Of a stretch of DNA of 64,000 bases, positions 8,405 through 17,057 are shown in pieces. The stretch covers positions 558,001 to 622,000 of the forward strand of contig NZ_MTQM01000008.1 in NCBI RefSeq assembly GCF_001984105.1. The letters run 5' to 3'. Under the pieces are notes generated by a model. It searched no databases. It was not told the DNA's origin and saw nothing but the letters and a program-made list of their open reading frames with translations. Position 1 is the stretch's first letter. Each line of letters opens with the position of its first letter. Source of the stretch: Microbacterium sp. CSI-V (GTDB lineage Bacteria > Actinomycetota > Actinomycetes > Actinomycetales > Microbacteriaceae). A program made the translations under genes and the position numbers.

Positions 8405-9235
8405 TCAGGCCGGCTTCGACGCGCGGAGCGTGTAGCTCAGCGGCATGACGGACGGCTGCTCGGTGAGGGCGTATTCGCCGTCGGCGCGCAGGGTCATCCG
8501 GCCGGGGAGGGCCTCCCACGGCACGCTGTCGTGCTCGATGAGCGCGTCGAGCCGCAGGCCACGGTCGAGCAGCGCCGTGACGATCTCGCCGAGGCTGCGG
8601 TTCCACTCGTACGTCCGGGTGGACTGCAGCGGAGCGGACACCTCGACGTAGGTGCTGTCGTCATCCCATTCCAGCGGGGCGGGCTGCTCGAAGTAGGGGA
8701 ATGCGAGCGTGAGCCCCGGGAGCGTCTCGTTCATCGACCACAGCACCGGGTGCCCCTCGCGGATGTGCAGCGTGCCGCCGGGAGCCAGCAGATCCGCGAC
8801 CACACCGGCCCATTCCGTGATCGACGGCAGCCAGCACAGCGCCCCGATCCCCGTGTAGACGAGGTCGAACTCGCCACTCGGGAGGACGTCGAGGGCGTGC
8901 GCGACGTCCGATCGGACGAAATCGACGGAATCCCCCGTCTCGGCCACGAGCCGCCGGGCTTCCGCGACCGCGTTCTCCGAGAAGTCGAGGCCCGTCACCC
9001 GGGCGCCGAGGCGCGCGAGCGACAGCGTGTCGGTGCCGATGTGACACTGCAGGTGCACGGCGCGCTTCCCCTTGAGGTCGCCGAGCAGCGGCTGGTCGAA
9101 CCGCACGACGTCGCTGAGCGCGTCGCGGTCCTCCACGTAGCGCAGCACGCCGTATCCCGATCCGTCCCGGGCGGCGTGCAGGGTGGCGCGCTCGTTCCAG
9201 TTGGCGCGGTTCGCATCGAGGTACTCGGTGGTCAT
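8405..9235 (-). CDS. Class I SAM-dependent methyltransferase
   Basis: A 276-residue protein from ATG 9235, preceded by GGAAGGGATGCC. The longer open frame upstream lies over the ATP-grasp gene and is not used. The Rossmann motif I is the variant HLQCHIGTDTLSLA, in a subfamily that replaces GxGxG. Motif II follows as GLDFSENAV, then the strand FDLVYTGIGALCWLP. The C-terminal part is aromatic-rich and probably forms the substrate pocket. The substrate is unknown. It is divergent from the ATP-grasp gene. Confidence 0.87.
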   Translation of the reverse strand: MTTEYLDANRANWNERATLHAARDGSGYGVLRYVEDRDALSDVVRFDQPLLGDLKGKRAVHLQCHIGTDTLSLARLGARVTGLDFSENAVAEARRLVAETGDSVDFVRSDVAHALDVLPSGEFDLVYTGIGALCWLPSITEWAGVVADLLAPGGTLHIREGHPVLWSMNETLPGLTLAFPYFEQPAPLEWDDDSTYVEVSAPLQSTRTYEWNRSLGEIVTALLDRGLRLDALIEHDSVPWEALPGRMTLRADGEYALTEQPSVMPLSYTLRASKPA

Positions 9236-9379
9236 GGCATCCCTTCCGACGGCACAGCCTTGCGACGATACACACGTGGATGCCGGGTCGCCAGGCTGCG
9301 CCTTCGGATCGAAAGGCCGCCGTGACCGTGCGTGACGCGGGCCTGTGCCGGTGTCGGAGGGCCGGGTTAGCCTGGCGGC

Positions 9380-10321
9380 ATGTCGGGCAGTGTGTACGTG
9401 ATCCATGAGAACCCCCAGTGGCTGCCGCCATTCCAGGTGGCCTTCGAGGCGGAAGGGGTGCCGCTGGAGGAATGGCTGCTGACCGACGGGTCCATCGATC
9501 TCTCCGTCGAGCCTCCGGAGGGTGTGTTCTGGTCGCGCCTGAGCGCCTCCGCCCACACGCGCGACCACGCCGCGAGCAAGGAGTACGGCCGTGCGGTGCT
9601 GCGCTGGCTCGCCTCGTGGGGTCGCACGGTCGTGAACGGCGCCGACGTCCTCGAGCTCGAGGTCAGCAAGGTGGCGCAGCACGCCGCGCTCCGGCACGCG
9701 GGCGTCGAGGTCCCGCGCACGACGGCGGTGTTCGGTACCGCGCAGCTCGGGGCGAAGGCCGAGGAGTTCGAGGCGCCGTTCATCAGCAAGCACAATCAGG
9801 GCGGCAAGGGCCTGGGCGTGCGCCGGTGGGAGTCGCACGCCGAGTTCGCGGCGTGGGTCGACAGCGCCGACTTCGAGCCGTCGCCCGACGGCATCACGCT
9901 GCTGCAGGAGCTGCTGGTCGCTCGCGCGCCGTTCATCACGCGCGCCGAATTCGTGGGCGGCCAGTTCGTCTACGCCGTGCGGGTCGACACGAGCGCGGGC
10001 AGCTTCGAGCTGTGCCCGGCCGAAGCGTGCGCGATCCCCGGTGCCGACGGCGTGGAGCCCGAGCCGCTGTTCCGCCTCCGCGACGACGTCGACCCGGCCA
10101 TCATCGACCGATACCTCGCCTTCCTCGCGGCGGAGGGGATCGGCGTCGCCGGCATCGAGTTCATCGAGACGCGCGACGGCCGGGTCGTCACCTATGACGT
10201 GAACACGAACACGAACTACAACCCCGACGTCGAGGCATCCGCTCCCCGTTCCGGTCCGCGCGAGATCGCCCGCTGGCTCGGGGCGCTGCTTCCGCACGAG
10301 GCGGTGGGTGCGCGTGGCTGA
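9380..10321 (+). CDS. ATP-grasp (RimK-like) ligase
   Basis: A 313-residue protein. The central region has the ATP-grasp layout: a Lys-containing strand FISKHNQGGKGLGV, the hinge strand ITLLQELL, and the metal-binding end FIETRDGRVVTYDVNTNTNYNPD, where D, N and N fit the Mg-ATP ligands. These enzymes join a carboxylate to an amine or thiol through an acyl phosphate. The gene ends 14 bases inside the start of the O-acetylhomoserine sulfhydrylase gene, so the two are coupled; a role in modifying an amino acid or thiol is plausible but unproven. Confidence 0.82.
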   Translation: MSGSVYVIHENPQWLPPFQVAFEAEGVPLEEWLLTDGSIDLSVEPPEGVFWSRLSASAHTRDHAASKEYGRAVLRWLASWGRTVVNGADVLELEVSKVAQHAALRHAGVEVPRTTAVFGTAQLGAKAEEFEAPFISKHNQGGKGLGVRRWESHAEFAAWVDSADFEPSPDGITLLQELLVARAPFITRAEFVGGQFVYAVRVDTSAGSFELCPAEACAIPGADGVEPEPLFRLRDDVDPAIIDRYLAFLAAEGIGVAGIEFIETRDGRVVTYDVNTNTNYNPDVEASAPRSGPREIARWLGALLPHEAVGARG

Positions 10322-11627
10322 GCCCGCTGAACCCCACCGCGACTGGGACGGCTTCGGGTTCTCGACCCGCCAGGTGCACGCCGGCGAGGTGGAAGACCTC
10401 ACCCACGGCTCGCGCGTGACGCCCGTGCATCTATCGGCTGCCTATCGGTTCGCGTCGTTCCAGGAGGCGACCGATCGCTTCGCCGGCGCCGACCTGGGGC
10501 ACCTGTACTCGCGCAACCTCAACCCCACCAACCAGGTCGCCGAGGCACGGCTCGCGTCGCTGGAGGGCGGAACGGGCGCGCTCGTCGTCGGGTCGGGTCA
10601 GGCCGCCATCACCGCAACGTTGCTCGGACTCGCGGGCGCGGGCGAGCACATCGTGTCGACGGCCAGCATCTACAGCGGCACGCGTGTGCTCTTCGACCGC
10701 ACCTTCGCGCGCCTGGGAGTGACGGTCGAGTACGTCTGGGATCCCGACGACGACGCCGAATGGGATGCCCTGATCCGGCCCGAAACGAAGGCCATCTTCA
10801 CCGAGACGCTGCCGAACCCCAAGAACGACGTCGTCGACATCGCTCGCGTCGCACGGATCGCCGAGCGTCACGGTCTGCCGCTCGTCGTGGACAACACGAT
10901 CGCCACGCCGTTCCTCCTGCGACCGATCGAGCACGGCGCTCACATCGTCGTGCACTCCGCGACGAAGTTCCTCTCCGGCCACGGGGCCAACCTCGCGGGA
11001 GCGGTCGTCGACGGCGGGACGTTCGACTGGGCCGGCGCCTCCCGTCCGTATCCCGGGATCACCGACACCGCGATCGCCAGACACCCCTCGTACGTCGACG
11101 CCTTCGGCCCCCGCGCGTTCGAGCTGTACCTGCGCTTCGGGATCGCCAACGACACCGGCCCCGCGCTGTCGCCGCTGAACGGCTTCCTCCTGCAGCAGGG
11201 CATGGAGACGCTCTCGGTGCGGATGGGTCAGCACGTGGCATCCGCTCGTGAGATCGCCGAGTGGCTCGACGGCCACGAGCTCGTCGAGAGCGTCGACTTC
11301 GCGGGACTCCCCTCCCACCCGCAGCACGCGCTCGCCGTGCGCGACTACGGCGGGCTCACCGGCTCGGTGTTCTCGTTCACCGTGCGCGGCGGACGCGACG
11401 GAGCGGAGCGCTTCTTCGACGCGCTGCGCCTGTTCAGCCGCATGACCAACATCGGCGACACGCGCTCGATGGCGCTGCACCCCGCGACCACGACCCACCT
11501 CGGCTTCACGCAAGAGGTGCGCGACCGCCTCGGCATCCACGACGGGCTCATCCGCCTGTCGATCGGGCTCGAGGATGCCGCCGACCTCATCGCCGACCTC
11601 GACCAGGCGCTCCGCGCGGCGGCGTAG
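10308..11627 (+). CDS. metY: O-acetylhomoserine sulfhydrylase, PLP-dependent
   Basis: A 439-residue Cys/Met-metabolism PLP enzyme from GTG 10308; GTG 10314 is an alternative. It begins with the typical FSTRQVHAGE and YSRNLNPTN segments. The PLP lysine is in VHSATKFLSGHG at about residue 219, and the cofactor-contacting D is in LVVDNTIATPF. The length and the NDTGPALSPLNGFLL segment match MetY-type O-acetylhomoserine aminocarboxypropyltransferases, which make homocysteine from O-acetylhomoserine and sulfide; cystathionine gamma-synthase-like alternatives are shorter. It lies near two sulfur-type flavin monooxygenases, consistent with sulfur assimilation. Confidence 0.92.
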   Translation: MRVAEPAEPHRDWDGFGFSTRQVHAGEVEDLTHGSRVTPVHLSAAYRFASFQEATDRFAGADLGHLYSRNLNPTNQVAEARLASLEGGTGALVVGSGQAAITATLLGLAGAGEHIVSTASIYSGTRVLFDRTFARLGVTVEYVWDPDDDAEWDALIRPETKAIFTETLPNPKNDVVDIARVARIAERHGLPLVVDNTIATPFLLRPIEHGAHIVVHSATKFLSGHGANLAGAVVDGGTFDWAGASRPYPGITDTAIARHPSYVDAFGPRAFELYLRFGIANDTGPALSPLNGFLLQQGMETLSVRMGQHVASAREIAEWLDGHELVESVDFAGLPSHPQHALAVRDYGGLTGSVFSFTVRGGRDGAERFFDALRLFSRMTNIGDTRSMALHPATTTHLGFTQEVRDRLGIHDGLIRLSIGLEDAADLIADLDQALRAAA

Positions 11628-11681
11628 CGCGCGGGGTTCTCGCGCGGCGGCGCCGGCGGTGTGGGCGCCAGGCGTTTCGGC

Positions 11682-11742
11682 GTTGAGTGTCCAAGACACG
11701 CGGATGCCGCGGCATCCGGTCCGCGTGTTCTGGACACTCAAC
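11682..11742. repeat. Palindromic repeat copy 1 (TGTCCAAGACACG family)
   Basis: An imperfect palindrome of about 60 bases in the convergent gap between metY and the monooxygenase gene. The outer arms are GTTGAGTGTCCAAGACACG and its near-complement ending GGACACTCAAC, with an inner GCGGATGCCG/CGGCATCCG pair. It can fold on both strands and could act as a bidirectional terminator. The 326-base gap 11628-11953 holds this and copy 2; I see no gene in it. Confidence 0.8.
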
Positions 11743-11853
11743 CAACAGGCTCGGCGTCGAGCGCTGCGCCGGCGGCCGCTGTCTTCGCGGTGACCTGCGA
11801 GTGCGACGTCGAGGACGGCTGAACCCGGGCCTCCCCCGGTAGTTCCCTCCCGC

Positions 11854-11910
11854 TGAGTGTCCAAGACACGCGGATGCCGCGACCGCCTGTCCGCGTGTCT
11901 TGGACACTGA
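11854..11910. repeat. Palindromic repeat copy 2 (TGTCCAAGACACG family)
   Basis: A second copy with the arms TGAGTGTCCAAGACACGCGG and CCGCGTGTCTTGGACACTGA around a short variable centre. It lies 44 bases past the stop of the minus-strand monooxygenase gene. The arms match copies at 14283-14660. Confidence 0.8.
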
Positions 11911-11953
11911 ACTTGCGGCGCGCAGGTGTCGGACCGAACCCTCGGCGCGGTCG

Positions 11954-13015
11954 TCAGGCGTCGCGCAGCGCCTCGAGCCGACGCACGCGCGGGATCACGT
12001 CGGCGGCGAACCGCTGCAGCTCGGACAGGTGCGGCGAGAACTGCAGCAGCAGCGTCGAGACGCCGACGTTCGCGAACGCGACGATGCGCTCGGCCACCTG
12101 ATCGGGCGTGCCGACGAGGTTCGGGCGCAGGCCGCGGTTCGAGACCGAGTACTCCTTGAGGTCGACCTGGGTGTCGAGCTTCGACTTGCTCACGAAGTCC
12201 TGGTACGAGCCGTACGCCGCTCCCCCGCGCACGTCGGTGATGCGGTCGATCTCAGCTTGAGCCTCTTCCTCGGTGTCACGGACGATGCCGTACGCCGCCA
12301 TGCCGAACGCCTCGAACGGCGTTGCGCCGGCCTCGGCGCGGCGACGTCGCATGTCGGCGACCTTCGCCTCGAGCTCGTCGAGCGTGCCGCCGTGCGTCAG
12401 GTACGCGTCGGCGAAACGCGTGATCGCGGTGCGTCCGGCCTCGCTCTCACCGCCGGCGTAGAGACGCGGAATCACGCGGGGCTTCGGCTCGAGGAACGTG
12501 CCCTCGGTGCGGTAGTACTCCCCCTCGTACGCGAACGGTGTCTGCGTCCACAGGCCGCGGAGCACCTCGACCCACTCGATCGTGCGCGCGTAGCGGTCGT
12601 CGTGGGCGCTGAACAGCCCGTCGTACTGCTTCGCCTCCTCGGCCCACCACGCCGACACGACGTTCAGCGTGAAGCGTCCCCCGCTGATCTCGTCGATCGT
12701 CGCCGCCTGCTTCGCGGTGTGGAACGGGTTGTGGAACCCCGGGCGCACCGCCGCGAGCAGCTCCAGCTTCGACGTCACCGCCGCGAGTGCCGCGGTCACC
12801 GCCCACGCGTCGAGCGACGGCGCCTCGACGCCCTTGATGTCGTTGAGGTTCAGCTCCGGGATGAGCGTGAGGTCGAACCCGCCCTCCTCCGCCGCCCGCG
12901 CGATCTCCGCGATGTGAGCGAACGACACCGGCGTCTGCTCGTCGTCGACGTTACGGAGCCACCCGCCGAAGATCGGGGTCCAGTAGCCGAAACGCACGCG
13001 CTGGGGGGAGGTCAT
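11954..13015 (-). CDS. LLM-class flavin-dependent monooxygenase
   Basis: About 353 residues from ATG 13015, preceded by GAGG; two in-frame starts lie up to 15 bases upstream. It begins VRFGYWTPIFGGWL and has the luciferase-like landmarks: GFDLTLIPE, LAAVRPGFHNP, GGRFTLNVVSAWW, YEGEYYRTEG, and a closing VGTPDQVAERI. These beta/alpha-barrel enzymes use reduced FMN from a separate reductase. The closest functional group by eye is the SsuD/SfnG-like sulfonate/sulfone branch. It is divergent from the sfnG-like gene with a 125-base gap, suggesting shared control. Confidence 0.88.
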   Translation of the reverse strand: MTSPQRVRFGYWTPIFGGWLRNVDDEQTPVSFAHIAEIARAAEEGGFDLTLIPELNLNDIKGVEAPSLDAWAVTAALAAVTSKLELLAAVRPGFHNPFHTAKQAATIDEISGGRFTLNVVSAWWAEEAKQYDGLFSAHDDRYARTIEWVEVLRGLWTQTPFAYEGEYYRTEGTFLEPKPRVIPRLYAGGESEAGRTAITRFADAYLTHGGTLDELEAKVADMRRRRAEAGATPFEAFGMAAYGIVRDTEEEAQAEIDRITDVRGGAAYGSYQDFVSKSKLDTQVDLKEYSVSNRGLRPNLVGTPDQVAERIVAFANVGVSTLLLQFSPHLSELQRFAADVIPRVRRLEALRDA

Positions 13016-13140
13016 GGCATCCATCCTCACCCGGTCGAACGGCGTGTGTCGTCATGCGAGGACACGGTCCGTCACATGTCGTTGACCCTCGACGAGGGCA
13101 GTGCGACGGTAGCCGGGTTCCGATCCGCGAGGAGAACCCC

Positions 13141-14274
13141 ATGACCGACATCGCCCCCACGCACGAGCCCCTGAAGTTCGCCTACTGGGTCCCCAACGTC
13201 AGCGGCGGGCTGGTGATCAGCTCCATCGAGCAGCGCACCGACTGGGGTCTCGACTACAACGTCGAGCTCGCGCGCACGGCAGAGCGCGTCGGGTTCGAGT
13301 ACGCGCTCAGCCAGGTGCGGTACGCCTCGAGCTACGGCGCCGCGCAGCAGCACGAATCCACGTCGATCAGCCTCGCGCTGCTGCTGGCCACCGAGAAGCT
13401 CAAGGTCATCTCGGCCATCCACCCCGGGATCTGGCATCCGGCGGTCCTGGCGAAGTTCATCAACACCGCCGACCAGTTCTCGCACGGCCGTGCCGCCGTG
13501 AACGTCGTCAGCGGCTGGTTCAAGGACGAGTACACCGACCTCGGACTCGAGTGGCTCGAACACGACGAGCGCTACGAGCGCGCGGCGGAGTTCATCCAGA
13601 TCCTGCGCGGTCTGTGGACACAGGAGAAGTTCTCGTTCCACGGGAAGTACTACGACATCACCGACTTCACGCTCCGCCCGTTCCCGTACGAGGTGCCGGG
13701 ACGCGCGCACCCCGACATCTTCCAGGGCGGCAACTCCACGGCGGCACGGTTCAACGGCGGCGCCTACGCCGATTGGTACTTCTCCAACGGCAAGGACTTC
13801 GACGGCTTCACCGAGCAGTACGACGACGTGACCCGTATCGCGGCCGAACACGGCCGCCGCACGCGCTTCGGTCTCAACGGCTTCGTCATCCAGCGCGACA
13901 GCCGAGCCGAGGCGGAGCAGCAGCTGCGCGAGATCATCGCGCACGCCGACGGCGGCGCCGTTGAGGGCTTCCGCAAGAGCGTGCAGGAGGCCGGCAACGC
14001 CACCGCCGACAAGAAGGGCATGTGGGCCGACTCGACGTTCGACGACCTCGTGCAGTACAACGACGGCTTCCGTACGCAGCTCTTCGGGGATGCCGAGCAG
14101 ATCGCCACACGGATCATCGAGTACAAGAAGCGCGGCGTCGACCTGTTCCTCCTCGGGTTCCTCCACTTCCAGGAGGAACTCGAGCGATTCGGCGAGACCG
14201 TGATCCCGATCGTGCGCGAACTCGAGGCCGACCTCGCCCGCACCAGCGACCCGATCGGCGTCGCGCGGGGCTGA
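13141..14274 (+). CDS. sfnG: Dimethylsulfone monooxygenase-like flavoprotein
   Basis: A 377-residue LLM-family protein from ATG 13141, with GGAG eight bases upstream. The N-terminus KFAYWVPNVSGGLVIS and the following IEQRTDW are characteristic of SfnG, the FMNH2-dependent dimethylsulfone monooxygenase that releases methanesulfinate. Other landmarks are AIHPGIWHPAV, GRAAVNVVSGWFKDEY and QGGNSTAARF. It is divergent from another LLM enzyme and downstream of metY. A role in scavenging organosulfur is likely; the exact substrate is inferred from sequence. Confidence 0.85.
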   Translation: MTDIAPTHEPLKFAYWVPNVSGGLVISSIEQRTDWGLDYNVELARTAERVGFEYALSQVRYASSYGAAQQHESTSISLALLLATEKLKVISAIHPGIWHPAVLAKFINTADQFSHGRAAVNVVSGWFKDEYTDLGLEWLEHDERYERAAEFIQILRGLWTQEKFSFHGKYYDITDFTLRPFPYEVPGRAHPDIFQGGNSTAARFNGGAYADWYFSNGKDFDGFTEQYDDVTRIAAEHGRRTRFGLNGFVIQRDSRAEAEQQLREIIAHADGGAVEGFRKSVQEAGNATADKKGMWADSTFDDLVQYNDGFRTQLFGDAEQIATRIIEYKKRGVDLFLLGFLHFQEELERFGETVIPIVRELEADLARTSDPIGVARG

Positions 14275-14282
14275 CGCTCCCC

Positions 14283-14660
14283 GTTGAGTGTCCAAGACAC
14301 GCGGATGCCGACGGCCTCGGTCCGCGTGTCTTGGACACCGAACGCCCGTGGTACCGCCGCAGCCCGCTGAGCGGCGCTCCAACCCCGAGTGTCCAGGACA
14401 CGCCGTATCGGGCCCCCGCCATGCGGCGTGTCTTGGACACTCGACCGATTCGGCGCCCGTCAGACCGGCCTGGAGCCCCTCCGCCCGGGAACCCCACTGA
14501 GTGTCCAAGACACGCGGATGCCGCCGGGCTCGGTCCGCGTGTCTTGGACACCGAACGCCCGTAATGCCGCCCCAGCCCGCTGAGCGGCGCCGCCGACCCC
14601 CGAGTGTCCACGACACGCCGTATCGACCCCGCGTCATGCGGCGTGTCTTGGACACTCGAC
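14283..14660. repeat. Tandem 215-bp unit with four palindromes
   Basis: The convergent gap between sfnG and the LysR gene contains four palindromes: 14283-14343 and 14498-14555 of the CCAAGACACGCGGATGCCG type, and 14386-14443 and 14601-14659 of a sister type with CACGCCGTATCG / ATGCGGCGTGTCTTGG. The two types alternate and the pair repeats with exactly 215 bases between corresponding points, including the spacer AGCCCGCTGAGCGGCGC. This is a tandem duplication of a two-palindrome unit. No gene is seen between 14275 and 14686. Confidence 0.82.
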
Positions 14661-14686
14661 CGGGCGTGCGACACCACCGACAACAT

Positions 14687-15589
14687 CTATGCCCCGTCGA
14701 GCATGTGTTGCGCGGCGGCGGTCTGCGCACGGAGCGCCTCCGCCAGTGCCGCAACGGCGGGGATTCGCAGCGAATCCGGGCGCACGATCATCCAGTACGG
14801 GAGGCGTTCCGCGACGACCGTGGGCAAGAGACGGACCAGATCCGGATGCCGATCGGCGGCGAAGCACGGAAGCATGCCGATTCCGGCACCTACGCGTGTC
14901 GCCTCGACGTGGACGAAGACGTTGGTCGACGTCACCCCGTCGCGCATGCGCGGCACCAGCCGCCGCGGGAGGTCGAGCGCCTCCACCTGCAGCATCGAGT
15001 CGACGAAATACACCAAGCGGTGCTGCTCGAGCTCGGCGAGGTCGCGGGGCGTGCCCTCGCGCTCGAGGTACTCCCGCGAGGCGTACATTCCGAGCGTGTA
15101 GGTGCCGAGGCGCGTCGCGGTGCCGCGGGAGGTCTGCGGCTCCCCCACCACGACCTCGAGGTCCAGACCGGGCCGGTGGAGCGCCGCACGACGTTGCGTC
15201 GCCACGATTTCGACGGACAGCTCCGGATGCCGCTGCCGTAACGCCGCGATCGCGGGAGCCGCGACGTAGGCGCTGAAGCCGTCCGTCGCCGACATGCGGA
15301 CGACGCCCGAGACGGGGTCCGGCTCCTCTTCCCCGCCGGACAGCCGCGACATCGCGGCCTCGATGCGCCCCGCGGTCTCGACGGCGTGCTTGCCGAGGGT
15401 CGTCAGTTCCCAGCCGCGGCCCGACGCGGCGACGACCCGTCCGCCGAGCGCATCCTGCAGGGCGGCGATGCGCCGCGCGACGGTGGTGTGATCGACGCCG
15501 CGCACCTGCGCGGCCGCGGTGTAACGGCCGGTGCGCGCCACCGCGAGCAGCATCAGGAGATCGTCGGCGCGGACGTTCGTGGCATCCAT
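14687..15589 (-). CDS. LysR-family transcriptional regulator
   Basis: About 300 residues from ATG 15589. The N-terminal winged helix is LLMLLAVARTGRYTAAAQ followed by VDHTTVARRIAALQDALG, where VDHTTV replaces the usual SQPAVS, as in one actinobacterial LysR subgroup. A periplasmic-binding-protein-like effector domain follows. It is divergent from the MHS transporter gene with a 104-base gap holding an inverted repeat, so it probably controls the transporter and the SDR gene. Confidence 0.9.
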   Translation of the reverse strand: MDATNVRADDLLMLLAVARTGRYTAAAQVRGVDHTTVARRIAALQDALGGRVVAASGRGWELTTLGKHAVETAGRIEAAMSRLSGGEEEPDPVSGVVRMSATDGFSAYVAAPAIAALRQRHPELSVEIVATQRRAALHRPGLDLEVVVGEPQTSRGTATRLGTYTLGMYASREYLEREGTPRDLAELEQHRLVYFVDSMLQVEALDLPRRLVPRMRDGVTSTNVFVHVEATRVGAGIGMLPCFAADRHPDLVRLLPTVVAERLPYWMIVRPDSLRIPAVAALAEALRAQTAAAQHMLDGA

Positions 15590-15607
15590 GTGTGCAATTC
15601 TGCACAC
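15590..15607. promoter_or_regulatory. Inverted repeat operator candidate for the LysR regulator
   Basis: A perfect 7-bp inverted repeat, GTGTGCA-N4-TGCACAC, directly abuts the LysR start codon in the divergent promoter region. It contains the T-N(11)-A pattern typical of LysR boxes. Binding there would fit autorepression and control of the transporter operon. Confidence 0.5.
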
Positions 15608-15693
15608 CCGACCCGCACGTCTGGGCATTGCCGCAAAATCAACCGCACCGCAGACTCATCACCGGATGTCACCGTCGACACCGAAGGAGCAGC

Positions 15694-17052
15694 ATGGAAT
15701 CCCCCGCCGCCGCGCAACGCAGCGCCTCCCCTGAAATCTCGACCAGCAAGATCCGCCGCGTCGTCGCCGCCTCGATGGCCGGCACCGTCGTCGAGTGGTA
15801 CGAGTTCTTCCTCTACGCCACGGCCGCAAGCCTGGTGTTCGGCACGTTCTTCTTCCCGTCGTCGGGCTCGCCGCTCGACGGGATCATCGCCGCCTTCGTC
15901 ACGTACGCCGTCGGCTTCGTCGCCCGCCCCCTGGGCGGCATCGTCTTCGGTCAGATCGGCGACCGGTTCGGCCGCAAGCCGACGCTGCAGGCGACGATCA
16001 TCATCGTCGGCGCCGCGACGTTCCTGATGGGATGCCTCCCCGGCTTCGCCTCCGTCGGGTACTGGGCGCCCGCGATGCTCGTGGCCCTGCGCTTCATCCA
16101 GGGCTTCGCGGTCGGCGGTGAGTGGGGCGGCGCCGTCCTGCTCGTCGCGGAGCAGAGCCCGAACCGCTCGCGCGCGTTCTGGGCGAGCTGGCCGCAGGCG
16201 GCGGTCCCGGTCGGCAACCTGCTGGCCACGACCGTGCTGCTGGTGATGTCGTTCATCCTCGCCCCCGCCGCGTTCCTCGACTGGGGCTGGCGCGTCGCCT
16301 TCTGGCTGTCGGCCGTGATCGTGCTGGTCGGGTTCTACATCCGCACCCACGTCGAGGAGGCGCCGATCTTCCTCGAGGCCAAGAAGCAGGTCGAGCAGGA
16401 GAAGGCGACCTCGTTCGGTGTCGTCGAGGTGCTGCGCCGGTACCCGAAGGGCGTCGTGCAGGCCATGGGCATCCGCTTCGCGGAGAACATCGTCTACTAC
16501 ATCGTCGTGAGCTTCTCGATCGTGTACCTGAAGTTCGTGCACTCGTACGACACGAGCCAGCTCCTCCTCGCGCTGCTGATCGCGCACGTCATCCATTTCG
16601 CCGTGATCCCCCCACTCGGCCGCCTCGCCGATCGCATCGGCCGCAAGCCCGTGTACCTCGCCGGCGCGATCCTCAGCGCGACCTGGGCGTTCTTCGCCTT
16701 CCCGATGTTCGACACGCTCAACCCCGTCGTCATCGTCGCCGCCGTGGCGCTCGGCCTGGTGTTCCACGCCGGCATGTACGCGCCGCAGCCGGCGGTCATG
16801 GCCGAGCTGTTCCCGACGCGCATGCGCTACTCGGGCGTCTCCCTCGGTGCGCAGGTGACCGCGATCCTCGCCGGGTCGCTCGCCCCGATCCTCGCGACGC
16901 AGTGGCTGCGCGACTTCGGGTCGTGGCTGCCGGTGGCGATCTACATCGTGGTCGCCTGCGTGGTCACGTCGGTCGCCGTACTGTCGCTGAAGGAGACGCG
17001 CGGAATCTCGCTCCGCGACATCGACGCCGCCGACGCCGCGCGGGGGAAGTAG
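15694..17052 (+). CDS. MHS-family MFS transporter
   Basis: A 452-residue membrane protein from ATG 15694, with GAAGGAG upstream. It has twelve hydrophobic segments and the metabolite:H+ symporter marks: MAGTVVEWYEFFLYATAA in helix 1, the loop 2-3 motif GDRFGRKPTL, GFAVGGEWGGAVLL, and the loop 8-9 copy LADRIGRKPVYL. MHS members carry organic acids, betaines or shikimate. The SDR gene 5 bases downstream suggests a hydroxy acid such as 3-hydroxybutyrate. Confidence 0.92.
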   Translation: MESPAAAQRSASPEISTSKIRRVVAASMAGTVVEWYEFFLYATAASLVFGTFFFPSSGSPLDGIIAAFVTYAVGFVARPLGGIVFGQIGDRFGRKPTLQATIIIVGAATFLMGCLPGFASVGYWAPAMLVALRFIQGFAVGGEWGGAVLLVAEQSPNRSRAFWASWPQAAVPVGNLLATTVLLVMSFILAPAAFLDWGWRVAFWLSAVIVLVGFYIRTHVEEAPIFLEAKKQVEQEKATSFGVVEVLRRYPKGVVQAMGIRFAENIVYYIVVSFSIVYLKFVHSYDTSQLLLALLIAHVIHFAVIPPLGRLADRIGRKPVYLAGAILSATWAFFAFPMFDTLNPVVIVAAVALGLVFHAGMYAPQPAVMAELFPTRMRYSGVSLGAQVTAILAGSLAPILATQWLRDFGSWLPVAIYIVVACVVTSVAVLSLKETRGISLRDIDAADAARGK

Positions 17053-17057
17053 GAATC

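Noticed and set aside
8405..10402. 665-codon minus-strand ORF covering the methyltransferase and ATP-grasp genes
   Set aside because: Only the last 276 codons resemble a protein family; the rest is antisense to a clear ATP-grasp gene.
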